From Heliobacterium mobile (GTDB taxonomy: Bacteria; Bacillota; Desulfitobacteriia; Heliobacteriales; Heliobacteriaceae), in contig NZ_WNKU01000001.1 of assembly GCF_009720735.1 (NCBI RefSeq), positions 248,001-312,000 on the forward strand: DNA of 64,000 bases. The letters run 5' to 3'. The position numbers and the translations under genes are program-made. The notes beneath the pieces were generated by a model that was given only the letters and a program-made list of their open reading frames with translations, had not been told where the DNA came from and did not search any database. Positions 1-10,983 of this stretch are shown one piece after another. Positions within the stretch are counted from its first letter, which is position 1, and each line of letters opens with the position of its first letter.

Positions 1-2
1 AT

Positions 3-302
3 GGCGATGAAAAGCCGGACTTCATCGAAAAAGGTGAGGAGAAGTCGGTCACGGTGGCGTCCTTACGATTTGACGCTATCGTGGCGGCCATTTGGCATTT
101 ATCTCGCTCCAAAGCCGATGAAGCCATCTCGCGAGGATTGCTGCGTGTAAACGGGTTAGAGACGAGCGACGGAAGCCGCATGGCTTCCGTCAAAGATATC
201 TTGTCTTTGCGCGGTTTTGGCCGTGCTATTCTGCGGGAAATCGGCGGACCTACGAAAAAAGGACGCATCCGAATAACGATTTGGCAGCCTGTTGACCGGT
301 AG
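3..302 (+). CDS. ylmH: YlmH-type S4-domain RNA-binding protein (C-terminal part)
   Basis: An open frame enters from the left window edge and stops at TAG 300-302, giving about 99 C-terminal residues. It contains an S4-like segment (SKADEAISRGLLRVNG) followed by a basic tail rich in G, K and R. S4 proteins of this family bind RNA. YlmH sits in the division-gene cluster of Firmicutes and has been linked to ribosome quality control. The call rests on the S4 motif and on position directly before divIVA and ileS, as in the B. subtilis ylm cluster. The N-terminus lies outside the window. RqcH, the core Firmicutes quality-control factor, is encoded elsewhere in this window. Confidence 0.8.
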   Translation, partial: GDEKPDFIEKGEEKSVTVASLRFDAIVAAIWHLSRSKADEAISRGLLRVNGLETSDGSRMASVKDILSLRGFGRAILREIGGPTKKGRIRITIWQPVDR

Positions 303-319
303 CCAAGGAGGTTTTGCAA

Positions 320-910
320 ATGCTGACCCCACTGGAGATTCATCAGAAGCAGTTTCGGAAAGGCGCCTGGGGTTATAAGCCGGAAGAGGTGGAAGATTTC
401 TTGCGGCAGGTTTCTCAGGCTCATGAGGAATTATACAAAGAGAACATCCTGCTGAAAGAGCAAGTGGCCCATACGGAGGAAAACTTGCTCCGCTATCGTC
501 ACCTCGAAGAGACCTTAAACAATACACTGGTATTGGCTCAGCGTACGGCGGAGGAAGTACGTCTTTCGGCGGAGCGGGAAGCAGAACTGAGAGTGAAAGA
601 AGCTCGCATGCAGGCAGAGAAGATCTTAGAGTCGGCCCGAGCCAAGAAGTCCGAAATAGAACGGGAATATGAACATATGCGCAACCAGGCACGCCAGTTT
701 CGAGTCCAGTTCCGGGCTATGCTGACTTCTCAACTGGAAGCATTCAAAGAAGAGGCGCGCGATGAAGCGGCAGTGACCCTTGAGGCCACGATACCTCCTG
801 GAAAGATTCCTTTTTTGAATCAGGATGTTCGATTGCCCGGCGGGCATAAACCCTATTCCGGGGAAGACGTTCAGGTTCCGAGCCATTTCCATGAGGACAG
901 TGACGATTGA
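320..910 (+). CDS. divIVA: DivIVA-family polar/septal protein
   Basis: A 196-residue protein that opens with the DivIVA lipid-binding head (LTPLEIHQKQF, then GYKPEEVEDFL). Long coiled coil runs from about residue 30 to 140, and a proline- and histidine-rich tail follows. DivIVA proteins bind negatively curved membrane at septa and poles and recruit division or sporulation partners. The ATG at 320 is chosen because AAGGAGG (305-311) lies 8 nt upstream; a TTG at 314 would be too close. The gene follows ylmH by 17 nt and its stop overlaps the next start (TGATG), so it is probably cotranscribed with both neighbours. Confidence 0.93.
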   Translation: MLTPLEIHQKQFRKGAWGYKPEEVEDFLRQVSQAHEELYKENILLKEQVAHTEENLLRYRHLEETLNNTLVLAQRTAEEVRLSAEREAELRVKEARMQAEKILESARAKKSEIEREYEHMRNQARQFRVQFRAMLTSQLEAFKEEARDEAAVTLEATIPPGKIPFLNQDVRLPGGHKPYSGEDVQVPSHFHEDSDD

Positions 911-1215
911 TGTTGTGGGTCCAAGAAGTGCCTGGCGGCGTTCGCTTTAAGATTCGCGTTCAGCCCCGGGCATCGAAAAATGAGGTTTGCGGTCTCTTGG
1001 ACGACGCCTTGAAAGTTCGCCTGACGGCACCTCCTGTCGATGGGGAAGCGAACGGGGCTTGCCAAGCGTTTTTTGCGAAAACCCTTTCGCTGCCGAAGAG
1101 CCAGGTGCGGTTGGTCGCCGGGGAGACTTCGCGCACGAAAACAGTAGAGGTCATCGGCGTGAGCAAGGAACAGATCTTGAAACTGTTTGACAGTAAACAG
1201 ACTTCCTCGGTATAA
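910..1215 (+). CDS. DUF167/YggU family protein
   Basis: A 101-residue protein with the DUF167 pattern: a basic stretch QPRASKNEV, the core LTAPPVDGEANGAC, and the closing GETSRTKTVEV. The family is widespread and small, and its biochemical role is unknown. The start ATG overlaps the divIVA stop by one base, so the two genes are translationally linked. The 3' end contains the promoter for the ileS leader (1187-1216). Confidence 0.85.
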   Translation: MLWVQEVPGGVRFKIRVQPRASKNEVCGLLDDALKVRLTAPPVDGEANGACQAFFAKTLSLPKSQVRLVAGETSRTKTVEVIGVSKEQILKLFDSKQTSSV

Positions 1216-1216
1216 T
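1187..1216 (+). promoter_or_regulatory. SigA-type promoter of the ileS T-box leader
   Basis: TTGACA (1187-1192), an 18-nt spacer and TATAAT (1211-1216). It lies inside the last codons of the DUF167 gene and reads into the T-box leader. Confidence 0.8.
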
Positions 1217-1221
1217 ACTAA

Positions 1222-1496
1222 AGATATCTTTTGTTCGACATAATCGCTTACATGGCGTTGAACGGGACAGGTGCGAGTAGAAGGTCGTTGACAGCGAACC
1301 TGGGACGGTGGAAGCCAGGCCAAGGACGCTGCCCGCATATCCCCCGGGAGCTGCGTTGCCGAAAGAGGGAGTAGGCGGCGCCGGTGGCGGCCGTTACCCG
1401 CATACACGAGGTCTCGCCTCTTCCTACGGCGAGATGATCAAGGGTGGTACCGCGAGAACACTCTCGCCCCTTTCTACAGGGGTGGGAGTTTTTTAG
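1222..1496 (+). promoter_or_regulatory. T-box riboswitch (isoleucine) upstream of ileS
   Basis: The leader holds the canonical T-box sequence AGGGTGGTACCGCG (1441-1454), which pairs with the 3' end of uncharged tRNA in the antiterminator. Immediately after it is a terminator hairpin. Upstream, the order AACGGGA, GGGAGC and the later helices resembles Stem I to III of known T-boxes. By alignment with the usual position before GGGAGC, the specifier is likely ATC at 1339-1341, an isoleucine codon that fits the downstream gene. Uncharged tRNA-Ile should therefore raise ileS readthrough. The Stem I fold was judged by eye. Confidence 0.93.
1461..1496 (+). terminator. T-box regulated intrinsic terminator
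   Basis: The arms CTCTCGCCCC and GGGGTGGGAG enclose an 8-nt loop and are followed by six T. This is the alternative structure to the T-box antiterminator, placed just before ileS. Confidence 0.88.
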
Positions 1497-1518
1497 TTTT
1501 AAACGAGGTGAGATAACT

Positions 1519-4311
<2,793 letters not shown>

Positions 4312-4347
4312 GCTAAACCAATAACTCCTAACCTTCCTGACTCATAG

Positions 4348-4392
4348 CATCAAAGTCCTCGGTCATCCTAAACGATGACGAGGACTTTGATG
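4348..4392. repeat. Strong inverted repeat at the pduL start
   Basis: CATCAAAGTCCTCG is mirrored by CGAGGACTTTGATG, and GTCAT/ATGAC extends the pairing with one bulged base and a short loop. No T-run follows on either strand, so this is not a typical terminator. Two candidate ATG codons of pduL (4375, 4390) lie within the hairpin, so it could affect initiation. Confidence 0.75.
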
Positions 4393-5016
4393 AGGGGGAA
4401 GGAGAGCGTGCTCGAACTGGTGGCCGATAAGACAGGCACGGGAACGATAAAGCAAGTCAGTGTAGGAATATCCAACCGGCATTTCCATTTGGCGAAAGAG
4501 GATCTGGTCAGTCTCTTTGGCGAGGGATATGAACCGGTTTTTATGAAGGACCTTTCCCAACCGGGCCAATACGCCACGAAAGACGCAGTTACCTTAATGG
4601 GACCGAAGGGACTGATCGAAGGGGTGCGTCTCTTGATGCCCCTGAGAAAACAGTCCCAGGTTGAGATCTCTGTGACCGATTGTTATAAGCTGGGGATTCC
4701 GCCGGTGATCCGCGACTCTGGCGATTTGAAGGATACCCCAGGTATTACGCTCGTGGGCCCAAAAGGGGAAGTGGCCTTACCGGAGGGAGCTATCGTCGCG
4801 GCCCGTCACATCCATCTCAATCCCCAAGAGGCATCTCAACTTGGCGTCAAAGATAAGCAACGCATCTCCGTGGAAGTCGGCGGACCTCGGGGAGTGCGCT
4901 TCGACCAAGTCCTGATCCGGGTTCATGAATCCTTTGCGTCGGAGATGCATGTCGATACGGACGAAGCGAACGGAGCCCTCATGAAAAATGGCCAGTTCGT
5001 GAACCTGCTGCTTTGA
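4390..5016 (+). CDS. pduL: PduL-type phosphate acyltransferase
   Basis: About 208 residues with the two PduL repeats: VGISNRHFHL near residue 25 and AARHIHLNPQEA near residue 140. Their histidines bind the catalytic metal. The family moves acyl groups between CoA and phosphate, acting as phosphotransacetylase or phosphotransbutyrylase-like propanoyltransferase. The start is uncertain. ATG 4390 has GAGGA 5 nt upstream; ATG 4375 has no ribosome site; GTG 4408 is very close to an AAGGAG. No microcompartment genes are nearby, so a metabolic Pta role is more likely than a shell role. An acetate kinase gene (60421) could supply the next step. Confidence 0.88.
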   Translation: MRGKESVLELVADKTGTGTIKQVSVGISNRHFHLAKEDLVSLFGEGYEPVFMKDLSQPGQYATKDAVTLMGPKGLIEGVRLLMPLRKQSQVEISVTDCYKLGIPPVIRDSGDLKDTPGITLVGPKGEVALPEGAIVAARHIHLNPQEASQLGVKDKQRISVEVGGPRGVRFDQVLIRVHESFASEMHVDTDEANGALMKNGQFVNLLL

Positions 5017-5098
5017 GCTTTTTCGACAAAATAAGAGCGCTTGCAGGAGTTAAGGGTACTACCCCGAATATATTGGGATGACCGATTCCAGGTATTCC

Positions 5099-5119
5099 AA
5101 GGGGGCGGTGCCCCTTTGA
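5099..5119 (+). terminator. Weak hairpin, possible terminator
   Basis: AAGGGG, a 6-nt loop and CCCCTT, followed by only a short T tract. It lies between pduL and the ACT gene and may end pduL transcripts. Confidence 0.4.
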
Positions 5120-5143
5120 TATTTCTAAGGAGTGAATGAGTCA

Positions 5144-5434
5144 ATGTCGGAGAAAAAGGAAAACCGTGTCATCGTGACCGTGCTGGGTCAGGACCGTGTA
5201 GGGATCATTGCCAGCGTGGCGACCATTATTGCCGATGCCGGAGCCAATATCTTAGATATCAGCCAGACGATCATGCAAGGGGAAATCTTTTCGATGATCA
5301 TGGTCATCGATATGGCCGTTGCCACGATCAGCTATGATCAATTGCGGGCGACTTTAGAACAAAAGGGCAACGAACTTGGTGTTCAAATCATGGCTCAACA
5401 CGAGGACGTTTTTAAATTCATGCACCGGATTTAA
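5144..5434 (+). CDS. ACT domain protein (UPF0237 type)
   Basis: A 96-residue single ACT domain. The typical first strand VIVTVLGQDRVGIIASVA is followed by GANILDISQTIM, the ligand-binding turn of ACT domains. ACT domains usually sense amino acids or other small ligands. ATG 5144 is the start; AAGGAG lies 11 nt upstream and the in-frame GTG at 5132 overlaps that site. It precedes the UPF0210 gene by 28 nt. This pairing recurs in many Firmicutes, so the ACT protein probably regulates or partners the larger protein. The ligand is not evident. Confidence 0.9.
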   Translation: MSEKKENRVIVTVLGQDRVGIIASVATIIADAGANILDISQTIMQGEIFSMIMVIDMAVATISYDQLRATLEQKGNELGVQIMAQHEDVFKFMHRI

Positions 5435-5462
5435 TCGATCCGGGTTGGAGGGATAATCACTC

Positions 5463-6830
5463 ATGCCTCTGTCAATCACAACTCAGGAGATCCTGGAAAC
5501 GATACGGATGGTTCAGATGGAGAATCTCGATATCCGGACCATCACCATGGGCATATCCTTGCGCGACTGCTGCCGGACCGATGCGAAGGCTACGGCTCAA
5601 GCTATCTACGACAAAGTCACCCGGACTGCCAAAAACCTCGTGCCTGTCGGGGAAGAGATCGAACGGCGCTACGGCATCCCTATCATCAACAAAAGGATTT
5701 CGGTAACCCCAATCGCTTTGGTGGCCGAAAGCATGGGCTTGGAGGGATACACTATCGTGGCCCGCGCTTTAGATGAGGCAGCCAAAGAAGTGGGCGTCAA
5801 CTTTATCGGCGGATACTCAGCCCTTGTTCACAAAGGGATGACTCCCGGAGATAAGGCGCTCATCGATTCGCTTCCAGAGGCGTTGAGCACGACGGAGCGG
5901 GTTTGTGCTTCTGTCAACGTGGCGACGACCAAAGCAGGTATCAATATGGACGCTGTCGCACTGATGGGACGAGTCGTCAAAGCGGCTGCGAAAGCTTCTG
6001 CCGACCGGGATGGCCTGGCCTGCGCGAAGCTGGTCGTCTTCTGTAACGTGCCTGAGGACAACCCTTTCATGGCCGGAGCTTTTCATGGCATTGGAGAGCC
6101 CGAGTGTGTCATCAACGTCGGTGTCAGCGGTCCCGGTGTTGTGCTCAATGCTGTCCGCAAGGATCCCCACTGCGATTTTGGGACCTTAGCCTCAGCGATC
6201 AAACATACGGCCTTTAAAATCACCCGCATGGGTGAGCTTGTTGGCCGCGCTGCCTCAGAGAGTCTCGGCGTTCCCTTCGGCATCGTCGATCTATCCTTAG
6301 CGCCTACGCCGGCCATCGGTGACAGCGTCGCCGACATCCTCGAGGCGATGGGGCTGGAGCGTTGCGGCACCCATGGTACCACAGCAGCCTTGGCCATGTT
6401 GAACGACGCCGTCAAAAAAGGCGGTGCCATGGCCTCCTCCTATGTGGGCGGCTTATCGGGCGCCTTTATCCCCGTCAGTGAAGATGCCGGCATGATCGCC
6501 GCCGTGGAAGCGGGGGCGCTTACACTCGATAAACTGGAAGCGATGACCTGCGTCTGCTCCGTCGGCTTGGACATGATCGCTGTTCCCGGCGACACGCCTG
6601 CGGAAACTCTCTCAGCGATCATCGCTGATGAAGCGGCTATCGGCATGATCAACCGCAAGACCACAGCGGTGCGCGTCATCCCCGTCCCCGGGAAAAAGGT
6701 GGGCGACCATGTTGAGTTCGGCGGTCTCCTCGGCCATGCCCCCGTCATGCCCGTGCATAACTTCAGTTCGTCCGCGTTCATCGCCCGGGGCGGTCGAATT
6801 CCGGCGCCTCTGCAAGCGCTGAACAATTAA
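5463..6830 (+). CDS. UPF0210 (PFL family) protein
   Basis: A 455-residue cytoplasmic protein with the UPF0210 features: an N-terminal [17 protein letters not shown], a glycine-rich central part, and the C-terminal [13 protein letters not shown]. The family is sometimes called PFL-like or DUF711, but no enzyme activity is established. No glycyl-radical loop is obvious. It is cotranscribed with the ACT gene and ends in a strong terminator. Anaerobic lineages carry it often, which suggests a metabolic role; that is inference. Confidence 0.9.
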   Translation: MPLSITTQEILETIRMVQMENLDIRTITMGISLRDCCRTDAKATAQAIYDKVTRTAKNLVPVGEEIERRYGIPIINKRISVTPIALVAESMGLEGYTIVARALDEAAKEVGVNFIGGYSALVHKGMTPGDKALIDSLPEALSTTERVCASVNVATTKAGINMDAVALMGRVVKAAAKASADRDGLACAKLVVFCNVPEDNPFMAGAFHGIGEPECVINVGVSGPGVVLNAVRKDPHCDFGTLASAIKHTAFKITRMGELVGRAASESLGVPFGIVDLSLAPTPAIGDSVADILEAMGLERCGTHGTTAALAMLNDAVKKGGAMASSYVGGLSGAFIPVSEDAGMIAAVEAGALTLDKLEAMTCVCSVGLDMIAVPGDTPAETLSAIIADEAAIGMINRKTTAVRVIPVPGKKVGDHVEFGGLLGHAPVMPVHNFSSSAFIARGGRIPAPLQALNN

Positions 6831-6869
6831 GGGATTCCTTTTCCATAGACCTTATTGGTGATTATTTTT

Positions 6870-6903
6870 GCCATCTTCCAATGGAAGATGGCTTTTTATA
6901 TTT
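6870..6903 (+). terminator. Intrinsic terminator after the UPF0210 gene
   Basis: GCCATCTTCC (6870-6879), a 3-nt loop and GGAAGATGGC (6883-6892), then TTTTTATATTT. Confidence 0.9.
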
Positions 6904-6926
6904 ATGGGCAAGTATTAACAGGATTA

Positions 6927-7023
6927 TTGTATTTAAAGGCAAAATCTGGGGTGTAATGACGGAGTGAGCCTTTTTGGCGGAGCGGCGTCATTACACCCCG
7001 ATTTACCACGATGTACCATTAAG
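6927..7023 (+). repeat. Dispersed repeat copy 1 (short form)
   Basis: The shortened member of the repeat family. The inner inverted repeat GGGGTGTAATGAC / GTCATTACACCCC is perfect (13 bp). The right edge, ending CCATTAAG, matches copies 2 and 5. Compared with copy 4, the central region of about 115 bp is missing between two GTC triplets, which suggests deletion across a short direct repeat. It lies between the UPF0210 terminator and the DUF5665 gene and holds no credible ORF. Confidence 0.85.
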
Positions 7024-7125
7024 AATGGGGCTTCTGTTGCACAGCGGAGATGATCAAATAACTTGGTCGATCACGGATGAAACAAGAAAAAGTTTACAGA
7101 TACTATGGTCGGGTAGGTGGGCAAA

Positions 7126-7437
7126 ATGAGCAGTGATCACCGTCGACTCGATCATGCCTTAATCGAACAACTGAATGAACGCATGAACTCCCTATCGGAG
7201 GATATTGAAAAAATCAAAGTATCCGAATATGTGGAGATGCTCAATAATCCCAAACGGATGATGTACTTGAATTTTCTGGCCGGTATGGCCCGCGGGTTAG
7301 GCATGACCGTCGGCTTTACCATACTTGGTGCCGTGGCCCTTTACATTCTCCGGGAACTGGTGGTATTAAATCTTCCGCTCATCGGCGGATTTATCGCTGA
7401 GATCGTTCGCATGGTTCAAGTTCAACTGCGAATCTAA
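7126..7437 (+). CDS. DUF5665-like small membrane protein
   Basis: A 103-residue protein with a charged N-terminal half (DHALIEQLNERMNSLSEDIE). One or two hydrophobic segments follow at about residues 60-100 (GMTVGFTILGAVALYILREL, then a weaker one). It matches the general form of DUF5665 proteins of clostridia and bacilli, whose function is unknown. ATG 7126 is preceded by TAGGTGG at 5 nt. It lies 18 nt before the zinc-finger gene, so the two are likely cotranscribed. Confidence 0.7.
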   Translation: MSSDHRRLDHALIEQLNERMNSLSEDIEKIKVSEYVEMLNNPKRMMYLNFLAGMARGLGMTVGFTILGAVALYILRELVVLNLPLIGGFIAEIVRMVQVQLRI

Positions 7438-7455
7438 AAGAAATGAGGGATGGCT

Positions 7456-8181
7456 GTGACCGAATTGTCTCCTCATGAAGCCGCTTGGTGGCGTCTGAAC
7501 GCCATGGAAACAGAGATCCGGGACCAACTCTACCATATGACTCATAACCATCTCGGCGAGTCACTGGACGAGTCGATTCAAGAGCTAAGCGCTTATGACA
7601 ACCACCCCGCCGACATCGGCTCGGAAGTTTTTGAGCGAGGCAAAGACCTGGGCACCCGTGACCGGCTCAGCCGTGAACTCGATGAGGTCTTAGAAGCGAA
7701 ACGGCGCATCAGCGAAGGCAAGTACGGCTTTTGCCAGCTCTGCGGCAACAGCATCTTCCAGGAACGATTGGAAGCGATGCCGACAGCCTTGCTCTGTATC
7801 GATTGCCAGCGCCATGAAGAGGAAACTCACCCTGACCGGCATCCACGGCCCATCGAAGAAGATGTTCCGCCCTATCCCTGGGGCGGCCAATCCGATCACC
7901 TCTTTGTCATCGGGGAACACGGCACCGACCGTGATGAGAACGATCCGATCATGTTCGATGGAGAAGACGCCTGGCAGCAGGTGGCCCGGTACGGCAGTTC
8001 AGACACACCGAGCGATGTGGAGTTCACGCCGGAATATAACCCCGGCATCTATCCCGACCACGGTGAACGCATCGGCGGGACAGAAGCGATCGAGATGATT
8101 CCCGTTGAAAAAGGGGAGGACGGAGTCTTCTATCAGGATATGAATGGAGTCGACGACGAAGAGGGTCCAAAAAGTCTGTAA
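7456..8181 (+). CDS. TraR/DksA-type zinc-finger protein (YteA family)
   Basis: About 241 residues. A helical N-terminal part leads to the C4 zinc finger CQLCGN...CIDC at about residues 95-120, in the DksA/TraR arrangement. The EAKRRISEGKYGFC lead-in is typical of the YteA/YocK group found in spore formers. The C-terminal half is acidic and low in complexity, ending near EEGPKSL. DksA relatives modulate RNA polymerase, but YteA proteins are poorly characterised. GTG 7456 is preferred, since GAGG lies 7 nt upstream; ATG 7450 would abut it. Confidence 0.85.
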   Translation: MTELSPHEAAWWRLNAMETEIRDQLYHMTHNHLGESLDESIQELSAYDNHPADIGSEVFERGKDLGTRDRLSRELDEVLEAKRRISEGKYGFCQLCGNSIFQERLEAMPTALLCIDCQRHEEETHPDRHPRPIEEDVPPYPWGGQSDHLFVIGEHGTDRDENDPIMFDGEDAWQQVARYGSSDTPSDVEFTPEYNPGIYPDHGERIGGTEAIEMIPVEKGEDGVFYQDMNGVDDEEGPKSL

Positions 8182-8340
8182 GCCGGCCCGTAGCTTTTAT
8201 ACATTCAACTGATCACCAGCGCTGTCATAGCCTGGTCATTCGACCAAAGCCTTAGGAAATTAACAGTAGCTTCATAATATGAAAGGCGCCCCTTTGAGGC
8301 ATTCTATGCCTAGACAACGAGGAGGGAGGTGAGAAAGAGG

Positions 8341-8622
8341 ATGCCTAACCGCAGAAGAGCCGCGTTCCCTGGCGCTCAGAGCGCTCTGGACCGCTTTAAG
8401 TATGAAGTTGCTTCTGAAATCGGTCTCGCCAACAAGGTCCAAAGTGCTGGCTGGGAGAATATGACGACTCGCGAAGTTGGCTCCATCGGTGGATTTATGA
8501 CCAAGAAAATGGTCCAATTGGCTGAGCAACAGCTAGCTCAAAGCAACGGTGTTTCTGCTACGCTTGCCCAGTCTGCCGGTCAGGATGCCCAACAAGGCGC
8601 TCTGCAAGACTCCGGCCGATAA
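8341..8622 (+). CDS. Alpha/beta-type small acid-soluble spore protein
   Basis: A 93-residue protein with the SASP core: ALDRFKYEVASEIGL at about residues 15-29, which includes the Gpr-type cleavage context E-V-A-S, and a second conserved block REVGSIGGFMTKKMV. SASPs coat and protect spore DNA and are degraded at germination. ATG 8341 follows a purine-rich GGAGGGAGGT site; GTG 8329 overlaps that site. The C-terminal 30 residues are Q/A/S-rich and longer than usual. Expression in the forespore is expected, but no clear SigG promoter was found. Confidence 0.9.
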   Translation: MPNRRRAAFPGAQSALDRFKYEVASEIGLANKVQSAGWENMTTREVGSIGGFMTKKMVQLAEQQLAQSNGVSATLAQSAGQDAQQGALQDSGR

Positions 8623-8633
8623 GGGTTACCATA

Positions 8634-8664
8634 GGGTCAGCCTTCGGGCTGACCCTTATTCTTG
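8634..8664 (+). terminator. Intrinsic terminator after the SASP gene
   Basis: GGGTCAGCC and GGCTGACCC close a TTCG tetraloop with a C-G pair, followed by TTATTCTT. Confidence 0.9.
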
Positions 8665-8691
8665 CGCCCAGATAAGCCATTATGCTAAAAT
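8662..8691 (+). promoter_or_regulatory. Possible promoter for lspA-rluD
   Basis: TTGCGC (8662-8667), an 18-nt spacer and TAAAAT (8686-8691), 35 nt before lspA. It is a modest match. Confidence 0.4.
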
Positions 8692-8725
8692 TAGGCAGAC
8701 CGCTAAGATGGAAGGGGTCTGAGCA

Positions 8726-9244
8726 ATGAAGTTGAATCCCAAATGGAAGGTCAGTGACCGAGTTTTCTGGCTGATTCTATTGGGCGCCATGGTTGTCGAC
8801 CAATGGACGAAATACATTGTCCAAAGCAATATGGCTGAGTACGAATCAATTCCCATCATACCGAACATATTTCACTTAACCTATATTCTCAATCCTGGCG
8901 CCGCTTTCGGCATGATGGCCAATAAGACCATCTTTTTCGTGGCGGTCACGATCGTCGTCATCGCTGCGATCCTTTATTTCTACCGAACCGTACCGCCGGA
9001 ACAGTTTTTATTTCGCCTTGGATTAGCCTTACAAGCCGGTGGAGCCGTTGGAAACCTGATCGACAGGCTTCGAACTGGACTCGTAGTGGACTTTTTAGAC
9101 TTCCGTGTTTTTCCCGTCTTCAACATGGCCGATACGGCGATTACGATCGGTGTAACTTTGATTTTAATCAGTCTCATCATCACGCCAGAGACGGAAGATA
9201 AAAAACTTGCGCAGCAGGAAACGGTGGGATCCGGTGAATCGTAA
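8726..9244 (+). CDS. lspA: Lipoprotein signal peptidase
   Basis: A 172-residue inner-membrane aspartyl protease that removes signal peptides from prolipoproteins. Four hydrophobic segments are visible. The catalytic-box motifs are NPGAAFGM, GAVGNLIDRL (first Asp) and FNMADTAITIG (second Asp). The ATG follows GGAAGGGG. The rluD gene overlaps its end, the usual Firmicutes arrangement. A charged tail after residue 155 is typical. Confidence 0.96.
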   Translation: MKLNPKWKVSDRVFWLILLGAMVVDQWTKYIVQSNMAEYESIPIIPNIFHLTYILNPGAAFGMMANKTIFFVAVTIVVIAAILYFYRTVPPEQFLFRLGLALQAGGAVGNLIDRLRTGLVVDFLDFRVFPVFNMADTAITIGVTLILISLIITPETEDKKLAQQETVGSGES

Positions 9245-10190
9245 TGCGAAGAATGTAGAGACAGATGAAGACTTTCCAATGGTTTTTGCCACCCTTCCCG
9301 AAGAGGTAGACAGCCGTCTCGATGTCTGGTTGGTAAACCGGGAACTCGTTCCGTCGAGAACCCATGGTCAAAACTGGATTAAAGAGGGTCTCATCAAAGT
9401 GGAAGGGATGACCGTAAAAGCGAACTATCGACTTCGTCCGGGAGACCGGATAGAGGTGGTTCCTGCGGAACCGGTCAGCACTGAAATCATTCCGGAGAAC
9501 ATACCGATAGACATCGTCTATCAAGATGCTCATGTGGCTGTGATTAACAAATCGGCAGGCCTGGTCGTTCATCCGGCCGAAGGCCATACTTCAGGAACCC
9601 TGGTCAACGCTTTGCTCTATCACATTAAGGATTTGTCGGGAATCAATGGTGAACTGCGACCCGGTATCGTTCACCGAATCGATAAAGACACATCGGGGCT
9701 CCTCGTGGTGGCTAAGCATGATGAGGCCCATATACACTTGGCCGAACAGGTGAAAGATCACTTAGTTCGCCGGGAGTATCTCGCGATCGTCCATGGGATC
9801 ATCGGTGCTGAGACCGGTCGAATTGACGCTCCCATCGGCAGAGATCCGAAGGACCGGCAGAAAATGGCCGTGGTCTCCAGTGGCAAAGCTTCGGTGACTC
9901 ACCTTCGCGTGTTAGAACGCTTTCCAGAAAGTGGTTTTTCCTTGGTGCGTTGTAATCTGGAAACAGGCCGGACCCACCAGATTCGAGTCCATATGGCTTA
10001 CATCGGCCATCCAGTTGCCGGTGATCCGAAGTATGGGCCGAAAAAGGCGGCCTTTGGTCTGGAAGGACAGGCGTTACATGCCCATCGGCTTGATTTTACC
10101 CACCCTCATGACGGCCGGGAGATGACTTTTCAGGCGGAGCCTCCCGAGACATTTCAAAAGGTCCTTGAGACATTGAGATCAAACAAGTGA
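9234..10190 (+). CDS. rluD: RluD-type 23S rRNA pseudouridine synthase
   Basis: About 318 residues. An N-terminal S4 domain (SRTHGQNWIKEGLIKVEG) is followed by the RluA-family catalytic domain. The signature GIVHRIDKDTSGLL supplies the catalytic aspartate, and ETGRTHQIRVH follows. It makes pseudouridine in 23S rRNA helix 69 or a related site; in B. subtilis the equivalent is YlyB. GTG 9234 is taken as start (GGTGGGA 4 nt upstream) and overlaps lspA by 11 nt. An ATG at 9279 lacks a ribosome site. Confidence 0.92.
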   Translation: MNRNAKNVETDEDFPMVFATLPEEVDSRLDVWLVNRELVPSRTHGQNWIKEGLIKVEGMTVKANYRLRPGDRIEVVPAEPVSTEIIPENIPIDIVYQDAHVAVINKSAGLVVHPAEGHTSGTLVNALLYHIKDLSGINGELRPGIVHRIDKDTSGLLVVAKHDEAHIHLAEQVKDHLVRREYLAIVHGIIGAETGRIDAPIGRDPKDRQKMAVVSSGKASVTHLRVLERFPESGFSLVRCNLETGRTHQIRVHMAYIGHPVAGDPKYGPKKAAFGLEGQALHAHRLDFTHPHDGREMTFQAEPPETFQKVLETLRSNK

Positions 10191-10191
10191 T

Positions 10192-10220
10192 TGACATGGA
10201 TCGGCGATATGCGGTACAAT
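10192..10220 (+). promoter_or_regulatory. SigA promoter of the pyr operon
   Basis: TTGACA (10192-10197), 17 nt, TACAAT (10215-10220). It begins immediately after rluD and feeds the PyrR leader. Confidence 0.88.
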
Positions 10221-10235
10221 ATCTGAAGAACAACC

Positions 10236-10268
10236 CCCTTTAAATCGGTCCCGTGAGGCCGGCAAGGT
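10236..10268 (+). promoter_or_regulatory. PyrR-binding leader element
   Basis: The stretch CCCTTTAAATCGGTCCCGTG followed by AGGCCGGCAAGG resembles the PyrR anti-antiterminator loop of Firmicutes pyr leaders. PyrR with UMP binds this RNA, which favours the downstream terminator. It lies between the promoter and the terminator of the same leader. Confidence 0.85.
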
Positions 10269-10352
10269 ATGGGTATCGTGACAGAGGAATACATGTACAC
10301 CGTTGTCGAAATGAATCGAATTTCGAAACAGTGGCATACTTCTATAGACGAT

Positions 10353-10394
10353 AAGCCTATCTTTGCCGGAAAACCGGTATGGATAGGCTTTTTT
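10353..10394 (+). terminator. PyrR-controlled attenuator terminator
   Basis: AAGCCTATC (10353-10361) pairs with GATAGGCTT (10382-10390), enclosing an inner CCGG/CCGG hairpin, followed by a T-run. It precedes the pyrR ribosome site. Confidence 0.9.
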
Positions 10395-10425
10395 GCTGTC
10401 CGCCGGCAATAGGAGGCAGGGTTAA

Positions 10426-10974
<549 letters not shown>

Positions 10975-10983
10975 TGCGCCGGG

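Noticed and set aside
1308-1496. Short ORF within the ileS leader
   Set aside because: It overlaps the T-box structure and terminator and has no ribosome site.
4321-4374. The 4348-4392 hairpin as terminator of ileS
   Set aside because: No T-run follows either arm on either strand, so it was listed as an inverted repeat instead.
8297-8311. AGGCATTCTATGCCT palindrome before the SASP gene, containing a SigG-like CATTCTA
   Set aside because: No suitable -35 at the right spacing, so a SigG promoter cannot be supported.
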